A stretch of DNA of 64,000 nt from Symbiodinium natans (Eukaryota; Sar; Dinophyceae; Suessiales; Symbiodiniaceae): assembly GCA_905221605.1 (NCBI GenBank), contig CAJNDS010002770.1:46001-110000 (forward strand), written 5' to 3'. A model generated the notes under the pieces. That model made no database searches and had not been told where the DNA came from. It saw only the letters and a program-made list of their open reading frames with translations. Positions 22,066-33,326 of this stretch are shown here, piece by piece. The position numbers and the translations under genes are program-made. The stretch's first letter is position 1; the number at the start of each line of letters is the position of its first letter.

Positions 22066-22152
22066 AAGCCTGGAGTGAGCCTTGAGAATAGATGCTGGAC
22101 TCCTGCGGCGAGGCAGCTCAGATGCAACAGATCCTACAACTTCTTTGCATAA
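22066..22152 (+). CDS. putative terminal exon, duplicated
   Basis: 28 codons reading KPGVSLENRCWTPAARQLRC then NRSYNFFA, ending at TAA. The copy at about 34467-34560 has one base fewer after CTCAGATGC, which shifts the frame. Confidence 0.5.
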   Translation, partial: KPGVSLENRCWTPAARQLRCNRSYNFFA

Positions 22153-22837
22153 CGTTATGTCCCGCAAAGGTAAGCCGAAACAACCCTGAACCCTAAACCT
22201 TAAACCCTATAAAGCCTAAACCTTAAACCCTAAACCCTAAACCCTGAACCCTAAACTTTAAACCCTAAAGCCTAAAACCCTCATCGGGAGGGAAGTGCAG
22301 ACACGAGGCCTGTAATGAGGGATGGGATTAGGGGTACCCTTGGGGATATAGACATTATAGACCTTCTGAATAAGGTCCCTGTTTAAGAGAACCAAAAGAG
22401 GGTTCAGAAGGGGTACCTTTTCAGGGCCCCCCCTTGTCCTACCTAGGATGTAAGCTGTGGGTGGCCAGCTGTCAAGGGAGCACCGCAGCTTGAAACACTA
22501 GCACTTTTTGCCCCTTGCAAGGGTAACTCAGCAAACAACTACAATGATTTTGCAAAAGACTCTGATGAGGAGCAAGCGCAAATGCCATTACTCCAATAAG
22601 CCTAAGGGTTATAGAGGTTTGGGGTTTAGGGTTGGTAGGGCTTAGGGCTTCGGAGTTACAGGATTTGTGGGGCTTAGGGGGCTTAGAAATTTAGGGGCCT
22701 TCGGGGGTTTGGGGTTTAGGGGCTCAAGCATCGCAAGCGGGTTGGGAGGTCTGGGTCAGGCGCTTCGTTTTGAGGGGGCGCTGGCTCAGATTGGCGCTTC
22801 CTGAGGATCACCTTTGATGCCTTACATTCTTCTGCAG

Positions 22838-23025
22838 AAAGAGGACTCCCCCTAAAGTCCTACGCCCGTCCGTGGCCTACGTTGGCTCTTAACACAAAGC
22901 CGGCCTGCTTTCTTTGGGGGTGTCGGGCCCACCTGCGCGGAAGTGGAGACCGGCGCCCTCATCGGCCTTTGCCCTTGTCGAGGCACTGGATGTCTCATGC
23001 TGCTGATGATGGTGGCGTGCTTCAG
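22838..23025 (+). pseudogene. frameshifted copy of the 17633-17846 exon
   Basis: Retains the TTCTGCAG acceptor and the CAG/GTGAGG donor. An extra G in the run at about 22914-22918 (CTTTGGGGGTG versus CTTTGGGGTG) breaks the frame. It lacks the 27-bp tandem duplication. Confidence 0.65.
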
Positions 23026-23609
23026 GTGAGGCGTGCTAAGGCTTAGCTGATCTTGGCTGCACATGTTTGCCTAAGTAGTGCCGCAATTGGGGCCGTATGA
23101 GGCCTTTAAGCAACCTTTGCAAGCCCCAAAAAAAGAACCAACCCAAAAAGAACGCTTACAATCCACAAGGACCCTGACCTTGAAGGTCTAAGGTACCCTA
23201 AACCCTAAACCCTAATCCCAAACTCTAAGGTTCAGGGGCTGCAGGGGCCCGACCCAGCCCTGAAAAACCCCCCGTGCTGCGACTCTGAGCCGGAGCAGCG
23301 CTTCGCGCTCAGGGTTCAGGGTTCAGGTTCAGGGCTTAGGGTTGAGGGCTTAGAGTTCAGGGTTTAGGGTTTATAGACCCTAAGGGTTCATGTGCCTAGA
23401 CAGTAGATTACATGGGCCCTGATGCTACTGTGTAGGAGCCCATAGTAGAAACTACTTGAAGCACGTGGACACTTAGGCAGATTTTTTTTTGGGGGCTTCT
23501 AGGGGTTTAGTCTACGGCCCAGGGTTCAGGTAGGCCTAGAAAGGCACGCCCTTCGACGACTTCCAGGGTGATACAGGGCTTATGTCTCACCTTAGCCTTC
23601 AGCCCTGAT

Positions 23610-23757
23610 GTCCCTAAACCCCAAACCCCAAACCCCAAACCCTAAACCCTAAACCCCAAACCCCAAACCCCAAACCCTAAACCCTAAACCCTAAACCCTA
23701 AACCCTAAACCCTAAACCCTAAACCCTAAACCCTAAACCCCAAACCCTAAACTAAAC
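23610..23757. repeat. CCCCAAA and CCCTAAA block
   Basis: Mixed units immediately 3' of ankyrin copy 2. Confidence 0.9.
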
Positions 23758-23884
23758 CCTAGACTCTAACAAGGTGACAGCTGCGGAACCCCAAAGCTGA
23801 CAATCCTCAAATGGGCGGGCCAGCAGCTTTCCTTTGAGAATGTGCTGGCGGAAGATATCTTCTTGGAGGCGACACCGACAGGAG

Positions 23885-24592
23885 TCAAGCCGCGGTTGTT
23901 GGCCCGCATGTGGCCTTGTCCTTGCCTGCACCTCCATCCAACAGACGCACCACTTCGAGGTGGCCTTTCCGCGAGGCAATGCGCATAGGGGTCCAGCCGA
24001 CGTCTGTGGCCTTGTCCTTGTCTGCACCTGCATCCACAAGCAAACGCACCACTTCGAGGTGGCCTTTATACGAGGCGATGCAGAGAGGGGTCCAGCCATT
24101 GTCTGTGGCCTTGTCCTTGTCTGCACCTGCATCCATCAGCAGACGCACCACCTTTGCGTGGCCTTCATTCGAGGCGATGAATAGAGGTGTCCGCCCCTGC
24201 CCGTCTCTCTGATTGGGATCTTGGGGTTCCCGGAGCAAGGCTTCGACAACCTTGGTATCATTCATCGCACTGGCATCAATCAGTTCTTTAATCTTGCTGG
24301 CATCGGCTGGGCAAAAGTCGCAGACGGCAACCTGCACCGTGAGTGGCAGCTGCAATTCCGCGTCATGGTTCAAAATCTGGCCTTGGCTCACAAGCTTTAG
24401 CCGGAAGCGTGGCTGGCCCATTTTTGCTGCCAAAAACCGCTCAGTGACTCCTACCAGGCTCTCGTTTGTCTGCATCAGTGATTCGATCTGGTCTGAAGCC
24501 AAAAGTGCCACATCTTCCCCGCTCAGATTCTGGATGCTGAGCATGGCCGCGGGCAGCTCTTGTCTTGGGACTTGAGGCTTTGCAGGCAGCAC
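23885..24592 (-). CDS. ubiquitin-like/ankyrin-repeat protein, copy 2
   Basis: 235 codons. Residues about 17-95 form a ubiquitin-like fold typical of many dinoflagellate ankyrin proteins (LSIQNLSGEDVALLASDQIE, then KMGQPRFRLKLVSQGQILNH). A linker (SAMNDTKVVEALLREPQDPN) and three ankyrin repeats follow. The last repeat lacks one residue (VVRLLDGGAGKDK, where other copies have LLVDGG). The frame ends GPTTAA-stop. A shifted frame past that point (ANNRGLTPVGVASKK) looks like a further ankyrin-type repeat, so the present terminus probably derives from an old frameshift shared with copies 3 and 4. The Met aligned with the other copies lies at 24544. The role is inferred as intracellular protein binding. 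Confidence 0.8.
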   Translation of the reverse strand: MLPAKPQVPRQELPAAMLSIQNLSGEDVALLASDQIESLMQTNESLVGVTERFLAAKMGQPRFRLKLVSQGQILNHDAELQLPLTVQVAVCDFCPADASKIKELIDASAMNDTKVVEALLREPQDPNQRDGQGRTPLFIASNEGHAKVVRLLMDAGADKDKATDNGWTPLCIASYKGHLEVVRLLVDAGADKDKATDVGWTPMRIASRKGHLEVVRLLDGGAGKDKATCGPTTAA

Positions 24593-24652
24593 TCGACGCT
24601 TATTGGTTTCAGGGTCTGGAGGGTTTGCGGGGCATGCAACAATGAGTAGAGT

Positions 24653-24762
24653 TTGGGACGTCCCCCTTGTACAAACAGCCCTTCATAGGATTTAATAGGA
24701 GTTGTAATAGGGAGTACTATAATCCCTATTCGGGACTGCTAGTAGAAGGGAGAACATGTCAA
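24653..24762. mobile_element. MITE-like inverted repeat, copy in unit 2
   Basis: About 110 bp. TTGGGACGTCCCCCTTGTAC at left and GAAGGGAGAACATGTCAA at right, with ACAGCCCTTCATA and GGGACTGCTAGTA arms. It sits just upstream of ankyrin copy 2. Confidence 0.75.
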
Positions 24763-26158
24763 AGTAGAGGCATCTAGCCTAACACTTCTCTCCAGGGCGT
24801 GCAGCTTACCGGCCTGAAGTACCCGGTGAGTCTGTACCTGCGTTCCCACCCTAAACCCTAAACCCTAAACCCTAAACTCTAAACCCTAAACTCAAACCCT
24901 CAATGTTAAACCGGGGATTACCGACCGTAGGCATTCGGACCCTCAGAGACATGACTCAGGCTCGAGCTGAAGGTGGCGCGGGGGCTTGGCAGAGTCCGTG
25001 AAGAGGGTTTAGGGTTTAGGGTTTTAGGGGTGCTGGAAGGTAGGAGGTTGAGGTGATTCGGAGGTTTTTAGCGGTTCAAGGCTTGTAGGGTCTAGGGTTT
25101 AGGGTCTAGGGTTCAGATGGCATTCCTCGTGGATCGTGTGCCCGTACTGGGTTTACGTTCCAGGGGTTTAGGGTTTAAGGGGTCTTGGATGAGCAGCGTC
25201 TTGTAGCCCAAGCCCCAAAGCCCGGTATCCCTGAGAACCAGAATCTCTGACTCACGACACCCTAACTACTATGCAGACCGCCTCACTACCCCCCCCCCCC
25301 CCCACCTCCCCAAAACAAGGCCTAAATAGACCCCAATTAGGGCTCAATTTGGGCCTTCTTGGCCGGAGGGGAGGTATAAGGGGGGAGTGCGGAACAAGGT
25401 TCTTGAAAATACTAAACCCTAAGCCCTACACCCTAAACCCTAAACCCCGAACCCTAAACCATAAACCCTAAACCCCATAAACCCTAAACCCTATAACCCT
25501 AAACCCTAAACCCTTGCCCTAGACCCCCCTAAACCCTAAACCCTAAACCCTCAAGGCCAGGATAAATAGAAATTGTACGTGATTCAATGACTGAGAGAAA
25601 ACTTGCAACTCCGAGGGGCTACAATCATCTTTCAACTTTCTGAGTTCTTGCAATTTTGATAAGTTACAAAAATCATTCGGAGAACCCAAAAGGCCAAAAG
25701 GCTTCAAGATCCAGGTCTTCAAGGCGCCAGAAGCCCAACAGAAACTTTGCTGAAGGCCTTTCCCCGCAACTTTGGCCTCCCAAACGTTCGTCCGAAACTT
25801 TTGTTCAAAACCTTTCAGAAATCGTTCAACAGGCCTCTCCAAGCCTAGCCTGGAAGGCCTGACAGTGTTCGAAAAGCGGTGCAAAGCATTTTCAATCCCA
25901 AAGGCAATGAAGACACCCGGAAAACCATCACAAAGGAAATCTCATTCACAAGCAACAGAAAAAAGCCCGACAACCCCCCCCCCCCCCCGCTCAACAAAAA
26001 AAAAAACTGCAAAAACCGACTGAACTCCGGACACAAGCCCTTTATAATGTCTATAAGCCCTAGCCCTAAAAACCCTAAACCCCAAACCCTAAATAACCCC
26101 AAACCCTAAGCCCTAAACCACTCTTTCATATATACTATAAATGTTAACGACTTACTTT

Positions 26159-26304
26159 GCGGGCAAGGTCCGAAAATTAGTGGGCAAGGTCCGACAATCA
26201 GTGGGCAAGGTCCATCGGCTGCCCCACGACCTTGCCCACTGCTTTTTTCGGACCTTGCCCACTAATTTTCGGACCCGGGCAAGGTCCGAAAATTAGTGGG
26301 CAAG

Positions 26305-26307
<3 letters not shown>
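26159..26307. repeat. direct and inverted 20-bp repeats next to a C59 run
   Basis: GGGCAAGGTCCGAAAATTAG or close variants occur four times in direct orientation and twice inverted (CTAATTTTCGGACC, CCTTGCCCACTGC). The inverted copies lie in the middle, so the segment can fold into a long hairpin. Confidence 0.85.

Positions 26308-26365
<58 letters not shown>
26307..26365. repeat. C59 homopolymer
   Basis: Uninterrupted cytosines. Length may be affected by assembly or sequencing. Confidence 0.9.
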
Positions 26366-26689
26366 ACCCCCTCCCCAATTCTAACATGAGGGTTGAAGAG
26401 CCCTACAGTTCAAGGAACTTAGGCTGAGGGCTCTAAAGTTAGGGTTGTGAAGTTTCAGGGACGAGAGCATAGGGTTTAATTGGGGCTAAGAGTTTGGGTT
26501 GCGCGTGAATCTGTTTATAATTTTAATGGTGTGGGATTCTCTGGGTGGGTGGGTACTTTTCGTAAACCCTAAACCCTACTCCCTACTCCCTACACCCTAA
26601 ACCCTAAGGCTGGTCGGCCACAGTTTTCGCGCAGGAGGGCACAGGTGCTCATCCGGGCCCCCTTCGACTACGGAAGCGAAGCCTTGCTG

Positions 26690-27170
26690 AAGCTTGGGGT
26701 TTCGGGTTTAGGGTTCAGGGTTTCGGGTTTCGGGTTTAGGGTTTGGGGTTTCGGGTTTAGGGTTTGGGGTTTAGGGTTTGGGGTTTGGGGCTTGGGGCTT
26801 AGGGCTTAGGGTGTAGGGTTTGGGGCTTAGGGGTTTAGGGGTTGGGGTTCAGAGCTTCGTAATGTTAAGTATTTATAGGGTTCAGGGGTTTAGCGGTTGT
26901 AGGCTTTAGAGTTTAGTGGTCGGGGTTAAGGGTTTGGGGGTTGGGGACTAGCATTTTGGGTTTGGAGTTTAGTAATTGGGGTTCAGGATTTGGGGTTTGA
27001 GGGTCTATGGATCTGAACGGGTTCTAAGGTCTACCGGGGACCGAACAGTCCCTGCAATCCAGGATATGCTTAAGGCAACCTCCGACATTGAAACCGACTC
27101 AGGGTTTAGGTTTAGGGTTGCGGGTTTAGGGTAAGCATGCCTCAGGCCAATCCTATTCATGACCACCCGA
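26690..27170. repeat. degenerate G-strand array and duplicated spacer
   Basis: TTTAGGG, TTTCGGG and TTTGGGG variants to about 27000. Then a spacer (ending near AGGATATGCTTAAGGCAACC) that recurs at 30050-30240 and 33040-33210. Confidence 0.8.
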
Positions 27171-27269
27171 GGAGTCCATGTACCTGCAAGAAGCAGCACT
27201 ATATGCGTAGTTCCCACACTGAAATATGCTAATACGCGCCCCCCGACAGAGTCTAAGCCTGACCCTAAA

Positions 27270-29440
27270 CCCTAAGCCTGATTCTTGAGGGTTCAGGTGC
27301 CTAGATAGTATATACTTGGGCCCGGATGCTGCTGCGTAAGGCACGCCCAGGTTTAGGAGTTTCAGCCCAGGTCTCAGATTGGCCAGTAAAACCGCATGTA
27401 AGCCTCCAGCCCTGAGGTCCCCAAAGCCTAAACCCGAAAACCCGAGCCCTGAACCCTAAACCCAATTTAGCTGATAGCTGCGGAACCCCAAACCTGTCGA
27501 TCCTCAAATGGGTGGGCCAGCAGCTTTCTTTTGAGATTGGCAATTGCTGGTGGAAGATATCTTCTTGGAGGCAACACTGACAGGAGTCAAGCCGCGGTTG
27601 TTGGCCCGCCTGCGGCCTTGTCCTTGCCTGCACCGCCATCCACCCGCAAACGCACCACTTCCAGGTGGCCTGCCTGTGACGCGATGAAGAGAGGGGTCTT
27701 GCCGCCGTCGTCCGTGGCCTTGTCCTTGTCTGCACCTGCATCCACGAGTAAGCGCACCACTTCGACGTGGCCTTCCTGTGACGCGATGCAAAGAGGGGTC
27801 TGGCCGTCGTCAGTGGCCTGGTCCTTGTCTGCACCTGCATCCACCAGCAAACACACCACTTCGAGGTGGCCTTGCTGTGACGCGATGAAGAGAGGGGTCC
27901 TGCCGTCGTCTCTGGCCTTGTCTTTGTCTGCACCTCCATCCACAAGCAAACGCACCACTTCGAGGTGGCCGTCATCTGAGGCGATGCAGAGAGGGGTCCA
28001 GCTCTCGTCTGTGGCCTTGTCCTTGTCTGCACCTGCATCCACAAGCAAACGCACCACCTCTACGTGGCCTTTATTCGAGGCCATGCATAGAGGGGTCCGC
28101 CCCCGCCCGTCTCTCAGATTGAGATCTTGGGGTTCCCGAAGCAAGGCTTCGACAACCTTGGTGTCGTTCATCGTACTGGCATCAATCAGCTCTTCAATTT
28201 TGCTGGCATCTGCTTGGCAAAAGTCGCAGACGACAACCTGCACCATGAGTGGCAGCTGCAAGTCCGCGTCATGGTTCAGAATCTGGCCTTGGCTCACAAG
28301 CCTTAGCCGGAAGCGTGGCTGGCCCAGTTTTTCTGCTAAAAACCGTTCAATCACTTCTACCAAGCTCTCGTTTGTCTGCATCAGTGGTTCGATCTGGTCT
28401 GAAGCCAAAAGTGCCACATCTTCCCCGTGCAGATTCTGGATGCTAAGCATGGCGGCGGGCAGCTCTTATGTTGGGACTTGCGGCTTTGCATGCCAGCACT
28501 CAACGCTTATTGCTTTCAGGGTCTTCTGGGGTTTGCGGCGGTTCGGGGTTCAGGGTGTTGGGTTGAGCGTTTAGGGGGGCTGGAAGGTAGGAGTTTGAGG
28601 GGATTCGGAGGTTTGTAGCGGTTCAAGGCTTCTAGGGTTTAGGGTTTAGGGTTCAGATGGCATTCCTCGTGGATCATGTGCCCTACTGGGCTTCAGCCCG
28701 GTATCCCTGTGAACCAGAATCTCTGACTCACGACACCGTAAATACTAAATAGTCTACAGACCCCAAAAGAAGGCCTAAATAAACCCTAATTAGGGCTTGA
28801 TTTGGCCATATTGGGCTGGGGGGGGGGAGTGCATACGGGGGAGTGCGGAACAAGGTTCTTGAACATACTAAATCCTAAACCCTAACCCTAAACCCTGAAT
28901 CCTACACCCTAAACCCTGAACCCTAAACTAAACCCAAAAACTCCAAAAACCCTAAACCCTAAAAACGCCAAACCCTACACCCTAAACCCTAAACCCTAAA
29001 CCCTAAACCCTAAACCCTAAACCCTCAAGGCCAGGATATATGGAAAATGTATGTGACTCACTGAGGGAGTTGGCAATTTCGAGGAGCTACAATCATTCTT
29101 CAAATTATGAGCTTTTCGACAGGTTACAAAAAGCCCTCACCCCAAAGCCTAAACCCTAAACCCTAGACCACATGGCTTCAAGATACAGGTCGTCAAGGCG
29201 CCAAAAGCGCAAACTGAAACCTTCGTTCAAAAAAACCTTCGCTCAAGGCCGTTCGCACCCAACCTTGCCTTCGAATGTTCAAGTCCAGAAGTTTCAGTCG
29301 GGATTTAGGGCTAAGGGTTTAAGGTTTAGGGTTTCAAAACATTTTCAAAAATAATCGTTCAACACTTTCCTTCAACATTTTTTTTGGGCAAGGCCTCTCC
29401 AAGCCTGGCCTGGAAGGCCTGACGGTGTTGGGTTCGCAGA
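27270..29440. repeat. segmental duplication, unit 3
   Basis: Begins in the AGTATATACTTGGGCC element and contains ankyrin copy 3. It continues through spacers homologous to those of units 1 and 2 (28582, 28658, 28700, 28775, 29030, 29410), but lacks the upstream exon. Confidence 0.8.
27587..28450 (-). CDS. ubiquitin-like/ankyrin-repeat protein, copy 3
   Basis: 287 codons from a Met aligned with the family start. Residues 1 to about 78 are the ubiquitin-like part (LSIQNLHGEDVALLASDQIE, then GQILNHDADLQLPLMVQVVV). A linker and five ankyrin repeats follow, ending AAGGPTTAA-stop. The fifth repeat has one extra Gly (DDGGKTPLFIAS). The other frame after the stop again resembles an ankyrin-like tail. 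No stops or shifts occur before the terminus, so this copy may be functional. Antisense ORFs across it follow the 99-bp period and are not genes. Confidence 0.85.
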   Translation of the reverse strand: MLSIQNLHGEDVALLASDQIEPLMQTNESLVEVIERFLAEKLGQPRFRLRLVSQGQILNHDADLQLPLMVQVVVCDFCQADASKIEELIDASTMNDTKVVEALLREPQDLNLRDGRGRTPLCMASNKGHVEVVRLLVDAGADKDKATDESWTPLCIASDDGHLEVVRLLVDGGADKDKARDDGRTPLFIASQQGHLEVVCLLVDAGADKDQATDDGQTPLCIASQEGHVEVVRLLVDAGADKDKATDDGGKTPLFIASQAGHLEVVRLRVDGGAGKDKAAGGPTTAA

Positions 29441-29463
29441 GGAAAACATTTTGTACTCAATGA

Positions 29464-29678
29464 GGAAAAAAAACCTCCCCTTCCCCCCCCTTCCCCCCCC
29501 TCCCCCCCCCTCCCCCCCCCCTTCCCCCCCCTTCCCCCCTCCCCGCCTTTCCTCCCCTTCCCCTTCCCTTCCCGCCCCCTTTCCCCCACCCCCCCCCTTT
29601 TTCCCCCCCCCCTTCCCCCGCCTTCCCCCTTCCCCCCCCCCTTTCCCCCCCCTTCCCCACCTTATTCCCCCCCCCCCT

Positions 29679-29748
<70 letters not shown>
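29464..29748. repeat. 285-bp pyrimidine-only tract
   Basis: Almost purely C with scattered T, ending in about 60 uninterrupted Cs. It could adopt a triplex or i-motif. Poly-Pro and poly-Gly ORFs across it are artefacts. Confidence 0.95.
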
Positions 29749-30379
29749 TTAGCGAAGCCTTGAGACAACTTGGGGTTTCGAGTTGAGGGTTCAGTTTCGA
29801 GTTTAGGGTTCAGGGTTTGGGGATTCGGGTTTGGGGTTTAAGGTTTGGGGTTTACGGTGTAGGGCTTGGGGTTTTGGGTGCAGGGTTTAGGGTGTCGGGT
29901 TGAGGGCTCGGGGTTCCGGGCTGTGTTTAGTATTTAGGGTTTATAGGGGGTAAAGTTTACCGGCGGGGTTCAGGGCGTGTGGTGTGGGGTTTAATTAGTA
30001 TTTAGGGTTTAGAGTTTTGATTTTGAGGTTCAGGGTTTGGAGGTTTCGGGGTCTATGGGTCTGAATGGGTTCTAAGGTCTACAGGAAACCAAGCAGTCCC
30101 TGCAATCTAGGATATGCTGTTGGGAAACCTCCAACATTGAAACCGAATCACAACACAGTGTTTAGGGTTTAGGGCAAGCATTCCTCAGTCCAACCCTATT
30201 CACACCAACCCAGGAGTCCATGCGCCTGTATTGCATATACTTGTTCCCTCATGCTAATATATTTCGATATATAGATGGGATGAACCCTAAACCCTAAACC
30301 CTAAACCCTAAACCCTAAACCCTAAACCCTAAACCTTAAACCCCAAACCCCAGCCCCAAACCCCCAAACTCTTAGCGGC

Positions 30380-32790
30380 AGGGGCCCGACCCAGCCCCGA
30401 AAACCCCCTCCTTGCTGCGACTCTGAGCCGGAGCGCTTCGCGTTCAAGGTTTAGGGTTTAAAGTTTAGGGTTTAGGGTTCAGGGTTCAGGGTTTAGGGTG
30501 TATAGACCATAAGGGCTCAGGTGCCTAGATAGTATATACTTGGGCCCGGATGCTGCTGCGTGGGGGCCCCTTTAAGGCCCAAGTAGTAGAGACTCGGGTC
30601 CAGGTCTCAGATTGGCCAGTAAAGCCGCATGTAAGCCTCCAGCCCTGAGGTCCCCAAAGCCTAAACCCTAAAACCCGAGCCCTGAACCCTAAACCCAATT
30701 TAGCTGATAGCTGCGGAACCCCAAACCTGTCGATCCTCAAATGGGTGGGCCAACAGCTTTCTTTTGAGAGTGGCAATTGCTGGTGGAAGATATCTTCTTG
30801 GAGGCAACACTGACAGGAGTCAAGCCGCGGTTGTTGGCCCGCCTGCGGCCTTGTCCTTGCTTCCGTCGTCCGTGGCCTTGTCCTTGTCTGCACCTGCATC
30901 CACCAGCAAACGCACCACTTCGAGGTGGCCTTTCTGTGACGCCATGAAGAGAGGGGTCTTGCCGTCGCCCACGGCGTTGTCCTTGTTTGCACCTGCATCC
31001 ACCAGCAAACGCACCACTTCGAGGTGGCCTTCCTCCGCAGCGACGCAGAGAGGGGTCCAGCTGTCGTCTGTTATCTTGTCCTTGTCTGCATTTGCATCCA
31101 CCAGCAAACGCACCACTTCGAGGTGGCCTTCCTGCGAAGCGATGCAGAGAGGGGTCCAGCCATCGTCTGTGGCCTTGTCCTTGTCTGCACCTGCATCCAC
31201 CAGCAAACGCACCACTTCGAGGTGGCCTTGTTGTGACGCGATGAAGAGAGGGGTCTTGCCGTCGTCTCTGGCCTTGTCTTTGTCTGCGCCTCCATCCACA
31301 AGCAAACGCACCACTTCGAGGTGGCCTCTACGCGAGGCAATGCAGAGAGGGGTCCAGTCGCCTTTGAGGCCCTTGTCCTTGTCTGCACCTGCCTCCACAA
31401 GCAAACGCACCACCTCTACGTGGCCTTTATTCGAGGCCATGCATAGAGGGGTCCGCCCCCGCCCGTCTCTCAGACTGGGATCATGGGGTTCCCGGAGCAA
31501 GGCTTCGACAACCTTGGTGTCGTTCATCGTACTGGCATCAATCAGTTCTTCCATTTTGCTGGCATCTGCTTGGCAAAAGTCGCAGACGACAACCTGCACC
31601 ATGAGTGGCAGCTGCAAGTCCGCGTCATGGTTCAGAATCTGGCCTTGGCTCACAAGCTTTAGCCGGAAGCGGGGCTGGCCCATTTTTGCTGCCAAAAACC
31701 GCTCAATGACTCCTGCCAGGCTCTCGTTTGTCTGCATCAGTGATTCGATCTGGTCTGGAGGCAAGATGGCCACATCCTCCCCGTTGAGGTTCTGGATGCG
31801 AAGCATGGCCGTGGCAGCTCTTGTCTTGGGACTTGCGGCTTTACTCAACACTTTTTTGTTTCAGGGTGGCGACTCGGAGGTTTTTAGCCGTGCAAGGCTT
31901 CTAGCTTCTAGGGTCTAGGGCTTAGGGTTCATTAGGGTTCAGATGGCATTTTTTGTGGGTCGCGGGGCCGTACGGGGTTTAGGTTCCAGGGGTTTGGGGT
32001 TTAAGGGACTTGGATGAGCAGCGTCTTGCCGCGTAAGCCCCAAAGCCCGGTATCCCTGCGAACTAGAATGTCTGAGCCACGACAACCTAAATGTTCTACA
32101 GACCCCCCTAACCCTAAACCCTAAACCCTAAACCCTAAACCCTAAACCCTAAACCCTCACTACCCCCTCCCCAACACTAGGCCTAAACAGACTCAAAGTA
32201 AGGCTTGATTTGGTATCAGAGCTGGGGGGGGGTTATAAGGGGGGAGTCCGGAACAAGGTTCTTAAAAAACACTAAACCCTGAACCCTAGACCTTAGACCC
32301 TAAACCCTAAACCCTAAACCCTACACCCTAAACCCTAAACCCTCAAGGTCAGGATGTTTGGAAGATGTATGTGATTCGCTGAGAGCTTGCAACCCTAAAC
32401 CCTAAACCCTAAACCCTAAACCCTAAAGCCGAAACCCTATCCGGGAAGGCCTGACGTTGTTGGAAAGGCAGAGAGAAATATTTTCAATCCCAAAAGACGA
32501 CGAAGACACACCTGGAGAGCCATCACAAAGGAAAACTTTTTCACAAGCACAAGAAAACCCGACAAAACACCTCCGGAACCCCCCAAAACCCCCCCAAAAC
32601 CCGACAAAAGAACCGACAAAGCCCGACCAAACTCCGGACAGAAGCCCTTCACAATTTCCATAGGCCCTGGCCCTAAACCCTAAACCCGAAACCCTAAACC
32701 CTAAACCCCTGAGGCTGGCCGGACACCATTTTCGCGCAGGAGGGCGAAGGTGCGCATCCAGGCCCCTTCAACTACGGAAGCGAAGCCTTG
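30380..32790. repeat. segmental duplication, unit 4
   Basis: Starts at the GCAGGGGCCCGACCCAGCCC spacer, holds ankyrin copy 4, and continues through the homologous spacers (31870, 31940, 32037, 32180, 32345, 32450, 32714). Confidence 0.85.
30820..31851 (-). CDS. ubiquitin-like/ankyrin-repeat protein, copy 4
   Basis: 343 codons, the longest intact copy. After a 15-residue leader, the ubiquitin-like part (LRIQNLNGEDVAILPPDQIE, then FLAAKMGQPRFRLKLVSQGQ) spans about residues 16-93. The linker STMNDTKVVEALLREPHDPS and six ankyrin repeats follow. The end, ATDDGSKDKAAGGPTTAA-stop, has lost most of one repeat relative to copy 3 but keeps the same terminus. An alternative Met at 31806 matches the family start. 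Likely an intracellular binding protein; partners unknown. Confidence 0.85.
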   Translation of the reverse strand: MLSKAASPKTRAATAMLRIQNLNGEDVAILPPDQIESLMQTNESLAGVIERFLAAKMGQPRFRLKLVSQGQILNHDADLQLPLMVQVVVCDFCQADASKMEELIDASTMNDTKVVEALLREPHDPSLRDGRGRTPLCMASNKGHVEVVRLLVEAGADKDKGLKGDWTPLCIASRRGHLEVVRLLVDGGADKDKARDDGKTPLFIASQQGHLEVVRLLVDAGADKDKATDDGWTPLCIASQEGHLEVVRLLVDANADKDKITDDSWTPLCVAAEEGHLEVVRLLVDAGANKDNAVGDGKTPLFMASQKGHLEVVRLLVDAGADKDKATDDGSKDKAAGGPTTAA

Positions 32791-32797
32791 ATGAAAC

Positions 32798-32895
32798 TTG
32801 GGGTTTAGGGTTTAGGGTTTAGGGTTTAGGGTTTAGGGTTTAGGGTTTAGGGTTTCGGGGTTTCGGGGTTTCGGGGTTTCGGGGTTTCGGGGTTT
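32798..32895. repeat. TTTAGGG block passing into TTTCGGGG 8-mers
   Basis: About seven heptamers, then about five perfect TTTCGGGG units. Confidence 0.9.
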
Positions 32896-33326
32896 GAGGT
32901 TCAGGGCTTGATAATGTTTAGTATCTATAGGGTTCAGGGTTTGGGGTTGAGGGTTTATAGGAATTCGAGTTTAGAGTTCAGCGGTCGGGGTTCAGGGCTT
33001 GGGGTTTGGGGCTTGGTATTTAGGGCTTAGAGTTTAGTAGGTGAGAGGGGACCAAACAGTCCCTGCAATCTGGGATATGTTTAAGGAAACCTCCAACGTT
33101 GAAACGGAATCACAACACAAGGTTAAGCGTTTAGGGTTGCGGGTTTAGAGTAAGAGCATTCCGCAGTCCAATCCCATTCATGGCCACCCCAAGAGTTTAT
33201 GTAGATGGGATGAATAGATGGGAACCCCAGTCAATACGAAACACATCTTTCCCACCATAAACATACCCTAACACGCCCCCAAAACACTCTCCTGACCCTA
33301 AACTCTAAGCCTGATTTTGGCCACCC

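Larger units (their letters stand above)
22630..26690. repeat. segmental duplication, unit 2
   Basis: Same order as unit 1: degenerate exon, GCAGGGGCCCGACCCAGCCC spacer (23240), ankyrin gene, MITE-like copy, and spacers near 24796, 24969, 25035, 25122, 25208, 25552 and 26610. Confidence 0.85.

Noticed and set aside
29451-29786. Proline- or glycine-rich proteins
   Set aside because: Six-frame reading of a pure C/T tract.
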